Positions 1 through 8,446 of a stretch of DNA of 40,814 nucleotides are shown here, piece after piece (within the stretch, counting starts at the first letter, position 1; the number at the start of each line of letters is the position of its first letter). The position numbers and the translations under genes were made by a program. The stretch spans positions 1 through 40,814 of the forward strand of contig NZ_JAFKIC010000146.1 of NCBI RefSeq assembly GCF_017306585.1, in the 5' to 3' direction. The DNA comes from Mesorhizobium sp. (lineage in GTDB: Bacteria; Pseudomonadota; Alphaproteobacteria; Rhizobiales; Rhizobiaceae). The notes under the pieces were generated by a model that saw nothing but the letters and a program-made list of their open reading frames with translations, did no database searches and was not told where the DNA came from.

Positions 1-320
1 CGCAGCGTCACCTTCAGCGGCGCGGCATAGGTCAGGTCGCGCTGACGGCATTCGTCGACGTCGAATTTCGGTCCTTCGAACTCGTACTTCACGAACTCCA
101 GCATCGAGGAGCCGGAAAAATCGGAGATCGGGAAGACCGACTTGAAAACAGCCTGCAGCCCTTCGTCTGGACGGCCGCCCTTGGGCTCGTCCACCATCAG
201 GAACTGGTCATAGGATGCCTTCTGAACCTCGATCAGGTTCGGCATCTCCGCAACTTCCGGAATCTTTCCGAAGAACTTGCGTACGCGTCTGCGGCCATTG
301 AAAGTCTGGGTCTGGGCCAT
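1..320 (-). CDS. rpoB: RNA polymerase beta subunit, N-terminal fragment
   Basis: This is the first 106 or so codons of the beta subunit of RNA polymerase; the rest lies beyond the left edge of the window. It begins [20 protein letters not shown] and continues with the family-typical [15 protein letters not shown] and SYDQFL segments, the usual N-terminus of alphaproteobacterial RpoB. The ATG at 318-320 is the natural start, since the frame upstream runs into the non-coding gap after rplL. Its place downstream of rplKAJL is the universal rpl-rpoBC order. The 265-bp gap to rplL contains strong hairpins that probably set the beta-to-L7/L12 ratio. Confidence 0.97.
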   Translation of the reverse strand, partial: MAQTQTFNGRRRVRKFFGKIPEVAEMPNLIEVQKASYDQFLMVDEPKGGRPDEGLQAVFKSVFPISDFSGSSMLEFVKYEFEGPKFDVDECRQRDLTYAAPLKVTL

Positions 321-448
321 CGTCGCTCCTTAGCTCTGAACTCGGGGCGAACCTCGCCGCGGTTCGCCTTGCATGCCGAACCGCCTGGGCGGCGGCTCTC
401 TGTCTGTTCTCCGGCGGCCCCTACCAATTGCTTGGCGGCAGCCGGCTA

Positions 449-548
449 AAACGGGAGAAAACCCGTTTCCTGAAGGCCGGTTTTCGGCCCTCAGGAAAGA
501 GGTTCTCGTACATCTCGCGTTACGCGCTCTCCCTCCGGCCGGAGGGAG
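449..548 (-). promoter_or_regulatory. Hairpin cluster in the rplL-rpoB gap
   Basis: Three inverted repeats lie in a row: AAACGGG/CCCGTTT (449-455 with 462-468), a stem with a GTTTT loop read on the plus strand (469-495), and a perfect 20-bp palindrome (529-548). None is followed by a convincing T-run on the minus strand. I therefore favour a partial attenuator or RNase processing site, as known between rplL and rpoB in other bacteria, over a full terminator. The function is inferred. Confidence 0.5.
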
Positions 549-585
549 TGGCGGACGACGCGAGGCCGCCCGCCGCTTGATACGC

Positions 586-966
586 TTACTTCAGGTCGAC
601 CTTGGCGCCGGCTGCTTCCAGCTGGGCCTTGAACTTGTCGGCGTCGGCCTTGGAAACGCCTTCCTTGACCGGCTTCGGAGCCGCTTCGACCAGGTCCTTG
701 GCTTCCTTGAGGCCAAGGCCGGTGATGGCGCGGACTTCCTTGATGACGTTGATCTTCTGAGCGCCGGCGTCGGTGAGGACGACGTCGAATTCGGTCTTCT
801 CTTCAGCCGGAGCAGCAGCAGCGGCGCCAGCGCCGCCAGCAGCGGCAACCGCCACCGGAGCAGCAGCCGAAACGCCCCACTTCTCTTCCAGGAGCTTCGA
901 CAGCTCGGCCGCCTCGAGGACGGTCAGCTTCGAAAGGTCGTCTACGATCTTTGCCAGATCAGCCAT
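586..966 (-). CDS. rplL: 50S ribosomal protein L7/L12
   Basis: This encodes the 126-residue acidic stalk protein of the large ribosomal subunit, which recruits and stimulates the translational GTPases. It shows the N-terminal dimerisation domain ([20 protein letters not shown]), an Ala-rich flexible hinge at about residues 36-56, and the C-terminal factor-binding domain containing [18 protein letters not shown] and [12 protein letters not shown]. The length matches the family. It lies 54 bp downstream of rplJ and is almost certainly co-transcribed with it. As a very highly expressed gene it would be controlled with rplJ through the L10 leader upstream. Confidence 0.98.
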   Translation of the reverse strand: MADLAKIVDDLSKLTVLEAAELSKLLEEKWGVSAAAPVAVAAAGGAGAAAAAPAEEKTEFDVVLTDAGAQKINVIKEVRAITGLGLKEAKDLVEAAPKPVKEGVSKADADKFKAQLEAAGAKVDLK

Positions 967-1020
967 TGTTTTCTTCCTTCGTTAGGTTCGAACGTGTGTT
1001 TTTGATAGCGAGGAACGGCC

Positions 1021-1539
1021 TCATGCCGCCTCGTCCTTCCGGGCGTAAGCGCCGATGACACGCGCGACCGAAGCCGCGGGCGCATTGACGATCTGGGCGA
1101 TCCGGGTTGCCGGCGTGGCGATCATGCCAACCAGCTTGGCGCGCAGCTCATCGAGCGACGGAAGTGTGGCGAGTGCCTTCACACCGTCGGCGTCAAGCGA
1201 GGTCGTGCCCATTGCACCGCCGAGAATGACGAGCTTGTCATTTCCCTTGGCGAAATCGGACGCGACCTTCGGCGCCGCAATCGGATCCTCCGAATAAGCG
1301 ACCAGCGTCTGTCCCTTGAACAGATCGACGATCGATGCGGAGTCCGTGCCCTGAAGAGCGATTTTGGCGAGACGGTTCTTCGCGACTTTAACGGTGCCAC
1401 CGGCGGCGCGCATTTTCGACCGAAGGTCGTTCATTTGCGCGACGGTGATACCGGCATAGTGGGCCACGACCACTGAACCCGCGTTCGAGAACGCATCGTT
1501 CAGGCCCGTGACGAGTTCGCGTTTTTCCGCTCTGTCCAC
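1021..1539 (-). CDS. rplJ: 50S ribosomal protein L10
   Basis: This encodes the 172-residue L10 (uL10), which anchors L7/L12 dimers to 23S rRNA at the stalk base and, in complex with L12, represses its own operon. The N-terminus [15 protein letters not shown] and the rRNA-binding segment with [17 protein letters not shown] and [12 protein letters not shown] are typical. The C-terminal helix that binds L12 dimers ends near [13 protein letters not shown]. The gene is preceded by a 395-bp gap after rplA, unusually long for this operon, which carries the leader structures annotated separately. This separates the L11 pair (rplKA) from the L10 pair (rplJL). Confidence 0.98.
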   Translation of the reverse strand: MDRAEKRELVTGLNDAFSNAGSVVVAHYAGITVAQMNDLRSKMRAAGGTVKVAKNRLAKIALQGTDSASIVDLFKGQTLVAYSEDPIAAPKVASDFAKGNDKLVILGGAMGTTSLDADGVKALATLPSLDELRAKLVGMIATPATRIAQIVNAPAASVARVIGAYARKDEAA

Positions 1540-1741
1540 TGCCTATCTCCAGTTGACCCCAATCCTGTTCAAAGGGAACATTCCCAATGAGAAGGACAGG
1601 CGTCGGGTTGCCTTTTGCCGGCCGGGCCATCCAGTAACGGATCTCCCGAACGGCGCTCGAGGATCCTGCCCCCTTTCGCCACATCGACGGCCAGGCCGGC
1701 GATGCGCAGACAAAAGGCAAACACGGTTCGAACCTTTCATT

Positions 1742-1819
1742 GGAGCAGTGCGCTCCGTTGTCGGGTCTTCACCCGTCTCATGCAGGCCCAATTGAATTAA
1801 GGCTTTTGGGCCGCCTGCA
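1742..1819 (-). promoter_or_regulatory. Probable L10 leader (rplJL autoregulation)
   Basis: On the minus strand upstream of rplJ there is a stem of GGCCCAA with TTGGGCC, extended across a bulge by GCA/TGC (1807-1819 with 1782-1791). It is followed by two small hairpins, GGGT/ACCC (about 1763-1776) and GGAGC/GCTCC (1742-1756). A stem with an internal bulge followed by compact hairpins is the arrangement of the L10-L12 binding leader in other bacteria. The assignment rests on position and fold read by eye; no covariance search was run. Confidence 0.5.
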
Positions 1820-1859
1820 ATCTCGGACAGGATATCCGGAAACCTTTCGGCTTCCGGCA

Positions 1860-1887
1860 CCGGGCCGCCGACAGGTCGGAGGCCCGG
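1860..1887 (-). promoter_or_regulatory. Hairpin just after rplA
   Basis: A strong stem, CCGGGCC with GGCCCGG plus an inner CCGAC/TCGG pairing, lies about 50 bp downstream of the rplA stop codon. There is no T-run after it on the minus strand. It could be an RNA-stability or processing element, or a weak Rho-dependent end point for the rplKA transcript. Confidence 0.35.
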
Positions 1888-1934
1888 AATTCAATGCGGG
1901 ATCAGCCTTTAACAGGCCGATCCAAACAGTCTTG

Positions 1935-2633
1935 TCAGGACGCCGTGAGCGTCGAGACGTCCAGCTTGAGGCCGGGGCCCATCGTCGAGGTGACCGACAC
2001 CTTCTTGACGTAATTGCCCTTGGCGCCAGCAGGCTTTGCCTTGGTCACCGCATCGGCGAAGGCGCGGACATTCTCTTCCAGCGCCTTGACGTCGAACGAG
2101 ACCTTGCCGACGCCGGCGTGCACGATGCCCGCCTTCTCGACGCGGAACTCGACCGCGCCGCCCTTCGACGCCTTGACGGCGGCGGCGACGTCGGTGGTGA
2201 CGGTGCCGACCTTCGGGTTCGGCATCATGCCGCGCGGGCCGAGCACCTTACCAAGACGGCCGACCAGCGGCATCATGTCCGGCGTGGCGATGCAGCGATC
2301 GAAATCGATCGTGCCCTTCTGGACGATGTCGACAAGGTCCTCAGCGCCGACAATATCGGCGCCGGCGGCTTTGGCTTCCTCAGCCTTGTCGCCGCGGGCG
2401 AACACGGCAACGCGAACCGAACGGCCGGTGCCGTTCGGCAGGTTGACCACGCCGCGGACCATCTGGTCGGCATGACGCGGGTCGACGCCGAGATTCATAG
2501 CGACTTCGACGGTCTCGTCGAACTTCACCGACGAACGGTCCTTGAGCAGCTTCAGCGCTTCACCCAGAGCGTAAGCCTTGTTGGGATCGATGCCTTCGCG
2601 GGACTTGGATACACGCTTTGCAATCTTTGCCAT
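1935..2633 (-). CDS. rplA: 50S ribosomal protein L1
   Basis: This encodes the 232-residue L1 (uL1) of the mobile L1 stalk, which binds 23S rRNA helices 76-78 and helps release E-site tRNA. It shows [20 protein letters not shown], the two-domain core with [28 protein letters not shown] (the most conserved L1 signature, near residues 127-142) and [16 protein letters not shown] at the C-terminus. The length is normal. It starts 4 bp after the rplK stop, so the two are probably translationally coupled. In other bacteria L1 represses the L11 operon by binding its mRNA leader; no such site was identified here. Confidence 0.98.
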   Translation of the reverse strand: MAKIAKRVSKSREGIDPNKAYALGEALKLLKDRSSVKFDETVEVAMNLGVDPRHADQMVRGVVNLPNGTGRSVRVAVFARGDKAEEAKAAGADIVGAEDLVDIVQKGTIDFDRCIATPDMMPLVGRLGKVLGPRGMMPNPKVGTVTTDVAAAVKASKGGAVEFRVEKAGIVHAGVGKVSFDVKALEENVRAFADAVTKAKPAGAKGNYVKKVSVTSTMGPGLKLDVSTLTAS

Positions 2634-2637
2634 GATC

Positions 2638-3066
2638 TCAGCCCACCACTTCCAGACCCATCGAACGGGCGGAGCCCTCGACCATGCGCATGGCCGCTTC
2701 GACGTCGTTTGCGTTCAGATCCTTCATCTTGGCGGTCGCGATCTCACGAACCTTCTCGCGCGAGACGGTGCCAGCCTTGACCTTGCCCGGCTCCTTCGAA
2801 CCCGACTTCAGGTTCGCGGCCTTCTTCAGGAAATAGCTCACCGGCGGCGTCTTCATGACGAAGGTGAACGACTTGTCCTGGTAATAGGTGATGACGACCG
2901 GAACCGGCGATCCCTTTTCCATTTCCTGGGTCTGCGCGTTGAACGCCTTGCAGAACTCCATGATGTTGATGCCACGCTGACCAAGCGCCGGGCCGATCGG
3001 GGGCGACGGCGTTGCCGAACCCGCGGAGACCTGGAGCTTGAGCTGGCCTGCAATTTTCTTAGCCAT
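2638..3066 (-). CDS. rplK: 50S ribosomal protein L11
   Basis: This encodes the 142-residue L11 (uL11), which binds the GTPase-associated region of 23S rRNA and is needed for elongation-factor function and RelA activation. The N-terminal domain has the classic [20 protein letters not shown] motif, and the C-terminal domain has [12 protein letters not shown] and the [20 protein letters not shown] signature close to the end. It is preceded by a 186-bp gap after nusG in which I see no gene, and followed 4 bp later by rplA. The gap may hold an L1-type operator or a promoter, but I could not define one. Confidence 0.98.
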   Translation of the reverse strand: MAKKIAGQLKLQVSAGSATPSPPIGPALGQRGINIMEFCKAFNAQTQEMEKGSPVPVVITYYQDKSFTFVMKTPPVSYFLKKAANLKSGSKEPGKVKAGTVSREKVREIATAKMKDLNANDVEAAMRMVEGSARSMGLEVVG

Positions 3067-3252
3067 CTCTATTCCTGCCTTTGTCTGTGCCGGCCCAATA
3101 TCTGGGAAACCCGGCGGTTGCAGTCTGGTGGTGCGGTTCGCGCGGCCGGCTAAAGCCGCGTTCGCCTCCCACCGTTCTCAGGCCGCGCGTCCATGCGCCG
3201 CCTCCCCCGACCGCCGAACCAGCAAGACTGGGCCGGCATCGGGGATTTCGGA

Positions 3253-3780
3253 TCAGCCCTTTTCGACCTGTCCGAATTCCAGATCGACGGGCACGGCGCG
3301 CCCGAAGATCGAAACTTCCACCTTGAGCCGCGCCCGCTCCTCGTCCACTTCCTGGACAAAGCCGTTGAACGACGCGAACGGGCCATCCGAAACGCGGATC
3401 GCCTCGCCGATCTCGAACGTGACCGAGGGCTTCGGCCGCTCGACGCCTTCCTGCACCTGGTTCAGGATGCGCTGCGCCTCCGCCTCGGTGATCGGCACGG
3501 GCTTGGAGTCACCAAGGAAACCCGTGACCTTCGGCGTGTTCTTGACCAGCGAGAACACCGCATCGGTCAGGTTGGCCTTGAGCAGCACGTAGCCCGGAAA
3601 GAACTTGCGCTCGGCATCGACCTTGCGGCCGCGGCGAACCTCGACGACCTTCTCGGTCGGCACCACGATCTGCTCGATATCGGCGGACAGGCCCTTCTGC
3701 TTGGCCTTGTTCTCGATATCCTCGGCGACCTTCTTCTCGAAATTCGAATAGGCGTGGACGATGTACCAGCGCGTAGCCAT
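3253..3780 (-). CDS. nusG: Transcription termination/antitermination protein NusG
   Basis: NusG binds RNA polymerase across the clamp, suppresses pausing, and links polymerase to Rho or to ribosomal protein S10. The N-terminal NGN domain begins MATRWYIVHAYSNFEKKVAE and contains FFPGYVLLKANLTDAV; the C-terminal KOW domain holds GEAIRVSDGPFASFNG and ARLKVEVSIFGRAVPVDLE. I chose the ATG at 3778-3780 (175 residues). A frame open 13 codons further upstream would extend it with unconserved residues to within 10 bp of secE. It is 28 bp downstream of secE, the conserved secE-nusG pair. Confidence 0.97.
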   Translation of the reverse strand: MATRWYIVHAYSNFEKKVAEDIENKAKQKGLSADIEQIVVPTEKVVEVRRGRKVDAERKFFPGYVLLKANLTDAVFSLVKNTPKVTGFLGDSKPVPITEAEAQRILNQVQEGVERPKPSVTFEIGEAIRVSDGPFASFNGFVQEVDEERARLKVEVSIFGRAVPVDLEFGQVEKG

Positions 3781-3808
3781 TTTTACGACTTCTCCGTAAT
3801 CGCCGGAC

Positions 3809-4012
3809 TTAGCGTCCAATACCCAGGATCTGCTCGACCGCGAGGCCCATGAGCTGATCGGCGGTGAAGAAAAAGATCATCGCGATCACGGCGAAGGCCA
3901 GAACCATCACCGTCGAGATCATCGTCTCGCGCCGCGACGGCCAAGTCACCTTGGCAGTCTCCGCGCGCACCTGCTGGAGAAAGACGAAAGGATTTGTGGT
4001 TTTCGAAGCCAT
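3809..4012 (-). CDS. secE: Preprotein translocase subunit SecE
   Basis: This is the small essential membrane subunit that stabilises SecY in the SecYEG translocon. The 67-residue product starts MASKTTNPFVFLQQVRAETA, has the conserved KVTWPSRRET amphipathic segment that packs on SecY, and a single transmembrane helix (about residues 35-58, STVMVLAFAVIAMIFFFTA). This is the short one-helix form usual in alphaproteobacteria. The ATG at 4010-4012 was chosen over a start 37 codons upstream because family members begin just before KTTNPF. Confidence 0.95.
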   Translation of the reverse strand: MASKTTNPFVFLQQVRAETAKVTWPSRRETMISTVMVLAFAVIAMIFFFTADQLMGLAVEQILGIGR

Positions 4013-4487
4013 ATGCCGCCTGTATTCAAGACCCGTTGGCCGGATCCCCTGGATGATCCCGCTGGCCGGGACGTGCCGCCTGAGCCCAAAGCCGCGCCGA
4101 ATCAGCGCAACCATTCCGCCCATGCAAATCAGACGCGTAAAGCCGGCCTCCCAGCTCCACGCGCCGCGTGTCTGTTCTGTCTACATAAAACCGATTCTTG
4201 ATCCACGCAAGTGGCAAGTGCCCGCTTTATGACCAAACGCCGCCTCGGAACCATCCAGTCGTCCCGTCCCGGCTATGCAGGCCTTATGCCCGAATTAGCG
4301 CCATATGGCAAGCGGCCCGCCGGTTTTCAATGGCTGGAGCCACAGTCACGCGCCAGTTTGCCGGATATGGCATGACGCAACCCGGACTGAGGCGCGCTCC
4401 CGATCATATTTCGGCGACCCAAATTCCTCTCGCACTGCAATCGATTTTTCGCGGATGGAGACTCTGACTGCACGGCGTTCCTGACTG
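4013..4487. other. Gene-free stretch upstream of secE
   Basis: This holds no credible gene: open frames on either strand are short and lack family similarity. It should contain the promoter of the secE-nusG-rplKAJL transcript, for which a candidate is annotated at 4182-4210, and a long 5' leader of about 170 bases. Confidence 0.6.
4182..4210 (-). promoter_or_regulatory. Candidate sigma-70 promoter for secE-nusG-rpl
   Basis: On the minus strand TTGCGT (4205-4210) and TATGTA (4182-4187) are separated by exactly 17 bp, an acceptable -35/-10 pair. It is the best match I see in the gap upstream of secE. The evidence is consensus likeness only. Confidence 0.4.
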
Positions 4488-5069
4488 TCAGTCGCTTCGA
4501 TAGGCCGTCTTGCCAGCGGCCAGAAACGTTTCTTTCAAAGACCTGGGAATATCGTAGAGGCCCGCTGGGTGGATTATGTCGTCAATTCTCCACTTCCCCC
4601 CTTCCCACCTCATCTTATACCGGTATTGGCTTCCTATCGCTTGCTCGGTATCGCTGGCCGCCATCCCTACCGTTGCAACGACGACAGCGCGGTGCCCATC
4701 ATTGGAAACCACATTCGCTTCGAGCAGCTTAAAGCGAACGGCATCCTGGGCTCCGGTAAGGATATCTCCGTCCCAGATGTTTTCCCCAGCCTCGTCGGCC
4801 CTTTTCCAACCATCGGTCAGCACGGAAGCCAGTTGTTTTGTCATATGGTCAGCATATTTCCACTCTTTGCCTCGATCCGTCAGCGAGACAACGAGGGCAA
4901 TCGTGGCAACGGGATCTGCCTTCTTCTGTTCCTGACTGCCAGCTTGGCTGACGCCTTGTCCAATCGTTTGATTGGTGCCGGCCCCGCCGCCAGCGCTCGC
5001 CAGTAAGATTCCGAGACTGTTCAACCCGGCAGCCACCAAAAAGATCGTTGAAGTCGATCGAAAAGACAT
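4488..5069 (-). CDS. Hypothetical exported protein
   Basis: This is a protein of about 193 residues that I do not recognise with confidence. From the chosen start it begins MSFRSTSTIFLVAAGLNSLG, a plausible signal peptide, followed by a Gly/Ser/Gln-rich linker and then a globular part. The C-terminal half (RAVVVATV ... YRYKMRWEGGKWRIDDI) resembles the NTF2-like fold of DUF3828-type periplasmic proteins, which is a weak fold-level guess. The start at 5069 has GAGGG seven bases upstream. An ATG at 5081 is also possible, and a far upstream start at 5213 would run into tRNA-Trp. It separates tRNA-Trp from secE, which are often adjacent, and codon use is less G+C-rich than the ribosomal genes, so it may be a later insertion. 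Confidence 0.65.
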   Translation of the reverse strand: MSFRSTSTIFLVAAGLNSLGILLASAGGGAGTNQTIGQGVSQAGSQEQKKADPVATIALVVSLTDRGKEWKYADHMTKQLASVLTDGWKRADEAGENIWDGDILTGAQDAVRFKLLEANVVSNDGHRAVVVATVGMAASDTEQAIGSQYRYKMRWEGGKWRIDDIIHPAGLYDIPRSLKETFLAAGKTAYRSD

Positions 5070-5207
5070 GTGTACCCTCATCGTCTCAAAGGGTCGCTTT
5101 CCCTGGACACCGTGAACACTCATAAAAACCTGCATGACAATGCAAGTCATATCTTGGAGTCTTCGCCTAGCAGGGCGATTTAGAAGTGCCTGATTTTCCT
5201 TGGAAAA

Positions 5208-5283
<76 letters not shown>

Positions 5284-5319
5284 ACACTGGCGCTGCTATT
5301 TCACAAAGCGAATGAGAAC

Positions 5320-5829
5320 TCAAGAGCCGTTTTGAGAGATGCCGGTCCTTGGCCGCGATCGCGCCGTCGCAAGCCACAGCGCCCATGCGCAGATGAGGAG
5401 TTCGAGCAGGAAAGTCCAGTGCAGGACGAAGCTGACGACCCAGTTGCCATAGGTGGCCGGAACCGTCACCCACTCGAAGGCACGGGAATCAAACGGCATC
5501 AGCCACAGGATCGGCGACGCCACCGTATCCAGCACCATATGCAGCATCGCGCCGGCGAAAAACACGGCGATCGCCGGCAGGTGGCGCCAGCCGAACAGGC
5601 GGGCCGCCGCCAGGGCCGTCAGCCCCGTGGCCGCCCAGAACAGCGGCCAATGGGTGATATAAGCGTGGTGATGGGTCCGCCCGCCATCGACGAGATGGAA
5701 ATACAGCATGTCGATATCGGGGATCACGCCGCCGATCATGCCGGCAAGCACGATGCCGGATGCCTCGCGCCAGTGTCGCCGCGCACCTCTTCCAAGAATG
5801 TATCCCGAGGGCAGATGGGCAATCAGCAT
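5320..5829 (-). CDS. Membrane-bound metal-dependent hydrolase, YdjM family
   Basis: This is a 169-residue inner-membrane protein of the YdjM/DUF457 family, described as predicted metal-dependent hydrolases with unknown substrate. The family pattern is clear: HLPSGY near the N-terminus, GGVIPDIDMLYFHL with the PDID acidic motif (about residue 37), THHHAYITHWPLFW (histidine cluster, about 52-65), and AGAMLHMVLDTVASPI (about 93-108). Four to five hydrophobic segments follow the usual topology. The His and Asp residues could coordinate a metal at the membrane face. It stands alone between tRNA-Trp and the haemoglobin gene, so the context says little about its role. Confidence 0.85.
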   Translation of the reverse strand: MLIAHLPSGYILGRGARRHWREASGIVLAGMIGGVIPDIDMLYFHLVDGGRTHHHAYITHWPLFWAATGLTALAAARLFGWRHLPAIAVFFAGAMLHMVLDTVASPILWLMPFDSRAFEWVTVPATYGNWVVSFVLHWTFLLELLICAWALWLATARSRPRTGISQNGS

Positions 5830-6011
5830 GACAGGCTCGGCATTGTTGCGAACGCGATGACCATCCTCCGGCTTTGTGGCCTCATCCCTTCGGACCTTTG
5901 CAGAAATTCAGCATCTTGCGTGCATTCCACGCCAAACCTCGCCCAGCCTTTTCCGATTCGCCAAACTTACCCGCACCGGCCTCATGTGCGCCAGCATCGC
6001 GCGCGCCGGCC

Positions 6012-6494
6012 TCACTTGCCGGCCGGCACCTTGTACGGTCCGCCCGGCACGCCCCAGCCCCAGGCCGGCATCGGCTCTGTCCCGGGATCGCAGGTCTCGC
6101 CCAGATTGGAATTGATCCTGGCCAGCCGCGATCCCCATTCGATATAGCCGGTGAAGGCCGAGCGGAATTCGGGATCGTCGGGCAGCCCCACCTCGTCGGC
6201 GGCATCGGCCAGGAGATTGATCCAACGGCGTCGCTGCTCTTCCGTAAGGTGCCTGCCCAGATGATGCATCACCATCTCGCGGTGGCCGCCGAATTTCTCG
6301 CTGTAGGTTTTCGGGCCCCCAAAAACCTCGCCGATGAAGGCCGCGACATGGGCCGGATGGTCGGGCGACATGTTTTTGAACACCGGCCCGACGACCGGAT
6401 CGCGCGCCACCTTGTCGTAGAAGGTTTGCGTCAGCCGGTTCAGCGCCTCGATACCGCCCGCCCATTCGTACAATGTCGGAACGTCCTGGCTCAT
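6012..6494 (-). CDS. Group II truncated haemoglobin
   Basis: This is a 160-residue two-over-two haemoglobin that binds haem and most likely O2 or NO. It has LYEWAGGIEALNRL, the B-helix Tyr in FYDKVARDPVVGPVF (Tyr26), an FGGPKTYSEKFGGH segment in the CD-EF region, the proximal His in MVMHHLGRHLT (His77 or His78) and the G8 Trp in YIEWGSRLA (Trp120). These support group II. The C-terminus is extended by about 35 residues rich in Gly and Pro compared with minimal members. It is read in the same direction as its neighbours but with gaps of over 140 bp, so probably has its own promoter. Confidence 0.9.
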   Translation of the reverse strand: MSQDVPTLYEWAGGIEALNRLTQTFYDKVARDPVVGPVFKNMSPDHPAHVAAFIGEVFGGPKTYSEKFGGHREMVMHHLGRHLTEEQRRRWINLLADAADEVGLPDDPEFRSAFTGYIEWGSRLARINSNLGETCDPGTEPMPAWGWGVPGGPYKVPAGK

Positions 6495-6641
6495 GCTCGA
6501 TCCTCCGTCGGCCCCGGCGCCACCGCCGACGATAGAGGAAGAAGCTACACTGGCTCAACCTGCCTCGATGGCCAGTGCCGCCGGCACCAATGCATGTCGC
6601 CCAGAAGTGCGCAGCGGTTCTGGGACGCATCAAGCAAAGAG

Positions 6642-8285
6642 TTAGAGCTTGGCCGGCGCGCCGGCCTCGGCATCGGCGGATGGCAGGGTCCCGCAGTTTT
6701 CGGGCCTGGGAACGGCCTTGCAGATGGTGGCGCCGGTCAGGGCGTCTACCGATTGCGGACCGGTGGTGAGCCCGGTCTTCATCATCTGGGCGGGTTCGAG
6801 CCGGCGCTCGGTGGCGTTGCGTTCGATCGCCTTGAACAGGTCGGAGCTCATCGCCATGTCGGCCAGATAGGCCTTGACCGCCTGCTTCTGTCCCATCGGG
6901 GACATGCCGAGCCACGCCTGGCGACCGACAAGGCGTCTGGCGCCGGCGGCCAGCACCAGCGCACAGGCCGAATCGCACGCCGCGCCCGCATCGATGCTCA
7001 ATCCGGCATAGGCACCCTCCTTGGCCACGCAATTCCAGGCGCCGGGGTCGCAATCGACGAAATCGGTGCGGGCCACGGCGACGTCGAGCTTCCTGTCGTG
7101 GATCAGGCGCCCGGTTGCCATGGCGGCGGGCAGATCGCCTCCCCGCGAGCTGATCACGACGGGCAGCCGCCGGCTGCCCAGCACGGCCAGCAACTGCCGC
7201 AACTTCTGCGGCGTCTGGCCGGTGATCACGCCTTCCGCCGATATCCATTCCGGGCAGTCGGGATTGCACAGCGGATTGCTGCCGCGAACCACGAAAAAGC
7301 GCATCTCCGCCCCTGCTTCCGGCTTGGCGGACAAGGCGGCCGTGGCCTTCGTTGCGGCGGACGGCGCGACCTTGTTTGCAGGCCCCGTCATGTCCCGGCA
7401 GTTCGCGGCCGGCTGGTCCAGCCGGCACAGGCTCGCGGTGGTCAACAGGTCCACGGTGTCGCCGCTGGTGACGAGCTTCATCGCCAGCATGTCTTCCAAC
7501 GGAATCTGACGGATTTCGCTGGCCTGCGTCGCCTTCATGATCTCCAGCACGCCGCCGTCTATCCCCATTTCCCGCAAGTAGGCGGCAAGCTTCTTCTCGA
7601 CCGCCTTGCTCATCTCGTAGGTCTTGTAGCTGCCGGCGTTCTTCCGGCTGACCACTTTGGTGCTGATGATCTTCTTCTTGCCGTTCACGATCCTGTAGGT
7701 GGTCCGGTAGAGCAGCTTCTCCCGCTGGAAGGTGGTGGTGATCTGGTGGACACCGAGATAGCCGAAATCGCCGACCACACGGCGCACGCCGCCCGAAAAC
7801 ATCAGCGGACAGGCGGAGTTGCACATCGCCCCGTCGTCATAGGCCATGCCGAAATAGTCGGCGCCCTTGCCCTTGTTGTCGTCGCAAGTCTTCATCCCCG
7901 GCTGGCAACCGGAAAAAACCGTCACGCCGACGGCGATATCGAGCTTGTTCTTGCGGATCATCCGCCCAAGTGCCAGCGCCGCGTCGACATTGCCGCCGGG
8001 CGAATTGACGACGACAGGCAGCTGTCGTCCCTTCAGCGCCTTCAGCGTGCGTTTGAAGAGGGACGGCGTGTTGGCCTCGATGGCGCCGTCCGCCGATATC
8101 CATTCGGGACAGTTGGGCTCGCATCCCGAAACATTGCTGCGCACGACGACGAAGCGCATGGGCGCCATGTCGGGAGGCCCCTCCTGCGCCCGCACGGCCG
8201 TGACAGGGAGCGCAACGAGGAGGGCGAGGCAAGCGAGTGCCCACAACCACCATGCCTTGCCATTGAAACAGCGTCCTGGAACCAC
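6642..8285 (-). CDS. Periplasmic protein with two ClpP/SppA-like domains (COG3904 type)
   Basis: This 547-residue exported protein has a signal peptide at about residues 11-33 and an internal duplication. Repeat 1 (about 43-300) and repeat 2 (about 328-535) share MRF(V/F)VVR, CPEWIS(A)(D/E)G, LPVV(V/I)(N/S)S.GG and a Cys-x-Ser-Ala-Cys motif, typical of predicted periplasmic proteins with a ClpP-like fold. The presumed nucleophile is Ser157 in repeat 1 and Ser439 in repeat 2. The presumed base His180 (LGVHQ) in repeat 1 is replaced by Ser462 (LGMSP) in repeat 2, so only the first half looks competent. A GTG at 8283-8285 is the best start because no ATG precedes the signal peptide. The paired Cys residues suggest disulphides. 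Substrate and role are unknown. Confidence 0.8.
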   Translation of the reverse strand: MVPGRCFNGKAWWLWALACLALLVALPVTAVRAQEGPPDMAPMRFVVVRSNVSGCEPNCPEWISADGAIEANTPSLFKRTLKALKGRQLPVVVNSPGGNVDAALALGRMIRKNKLDIAVGVTVFSGCQPGMKTCDDNKGKGADYFGMAYDDGAMCNSACPLMFSGGVRRVVGDFGYLGVHQITTTFQREKLLYRTTYRIVNGKKKIISTKVVSRKNAGSYKTYEMSKAVEKKLAAYLREMGIDGGVLEIMKATQASEIRQIPLEDMLAMKLVTSGDTVDLLTTASLCRLDQPAANCRDMTGPANKVAPSAATKATAALSAKPEAGAEMRFFVVRGSNPLCNPDCPEWISAEGVITGQTPQKLRQLLAVLGSRRLPVVISSRGGDLPAAMATGRLIHDRKLDVAVARTDFVDCDPGAWNCVAKEGAYAGLSIDAGAACDSACALVLAAGARRLVGRQAWLGMSPMGQKQAVKAYLADMAMSSDLFKAIERNATERRLEPAQMMKTGLTTGPQSVDALTGATICKAVPRPENCGTLPSADAEAGAPAKL

Positions 8286-8391
8286 TGCGGCGAAGCTCCC
8301 TCAATGCAACCTATACTAGTTGCGGCAACGGCGCTTGCAACAGCTTTGAGACATGGCGCGTCGCCAAGACCCGAGGCCGCCGCGAAACGAA

Positions 8392-8417
8392 AAAGGGCGG
8401 CCCGAAGACCGCCCTTT
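8392..8417 (-). terminator. Intrinsic terminator of tuf
   Basis: AAAGGGCGG (8392-8400) pairs with CCGCCCTTT (8409-8417) around an 8-base loop. On the minus strand it is followed by a T-run (complement of the A's at 8388-8394). It lies about 30 bp beyond the tuf stop codon. Confidence 0.88.
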
Positions 8418-8446
8418 CCTTATCGAACCGGCGAGCGCCGGATCGA

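Noticed and set aside
1740-2780. A 346-codon plus-strand frame over rplA and its leader
   Set aside because: It is antisense to rplA and has no family features.
5908-7824. A 638-codon minus-strand frame
   Set aside because: It is an alternative frame of the ClpP-fold and haemoglobin genes, with Arg-rich low-complexity translation.
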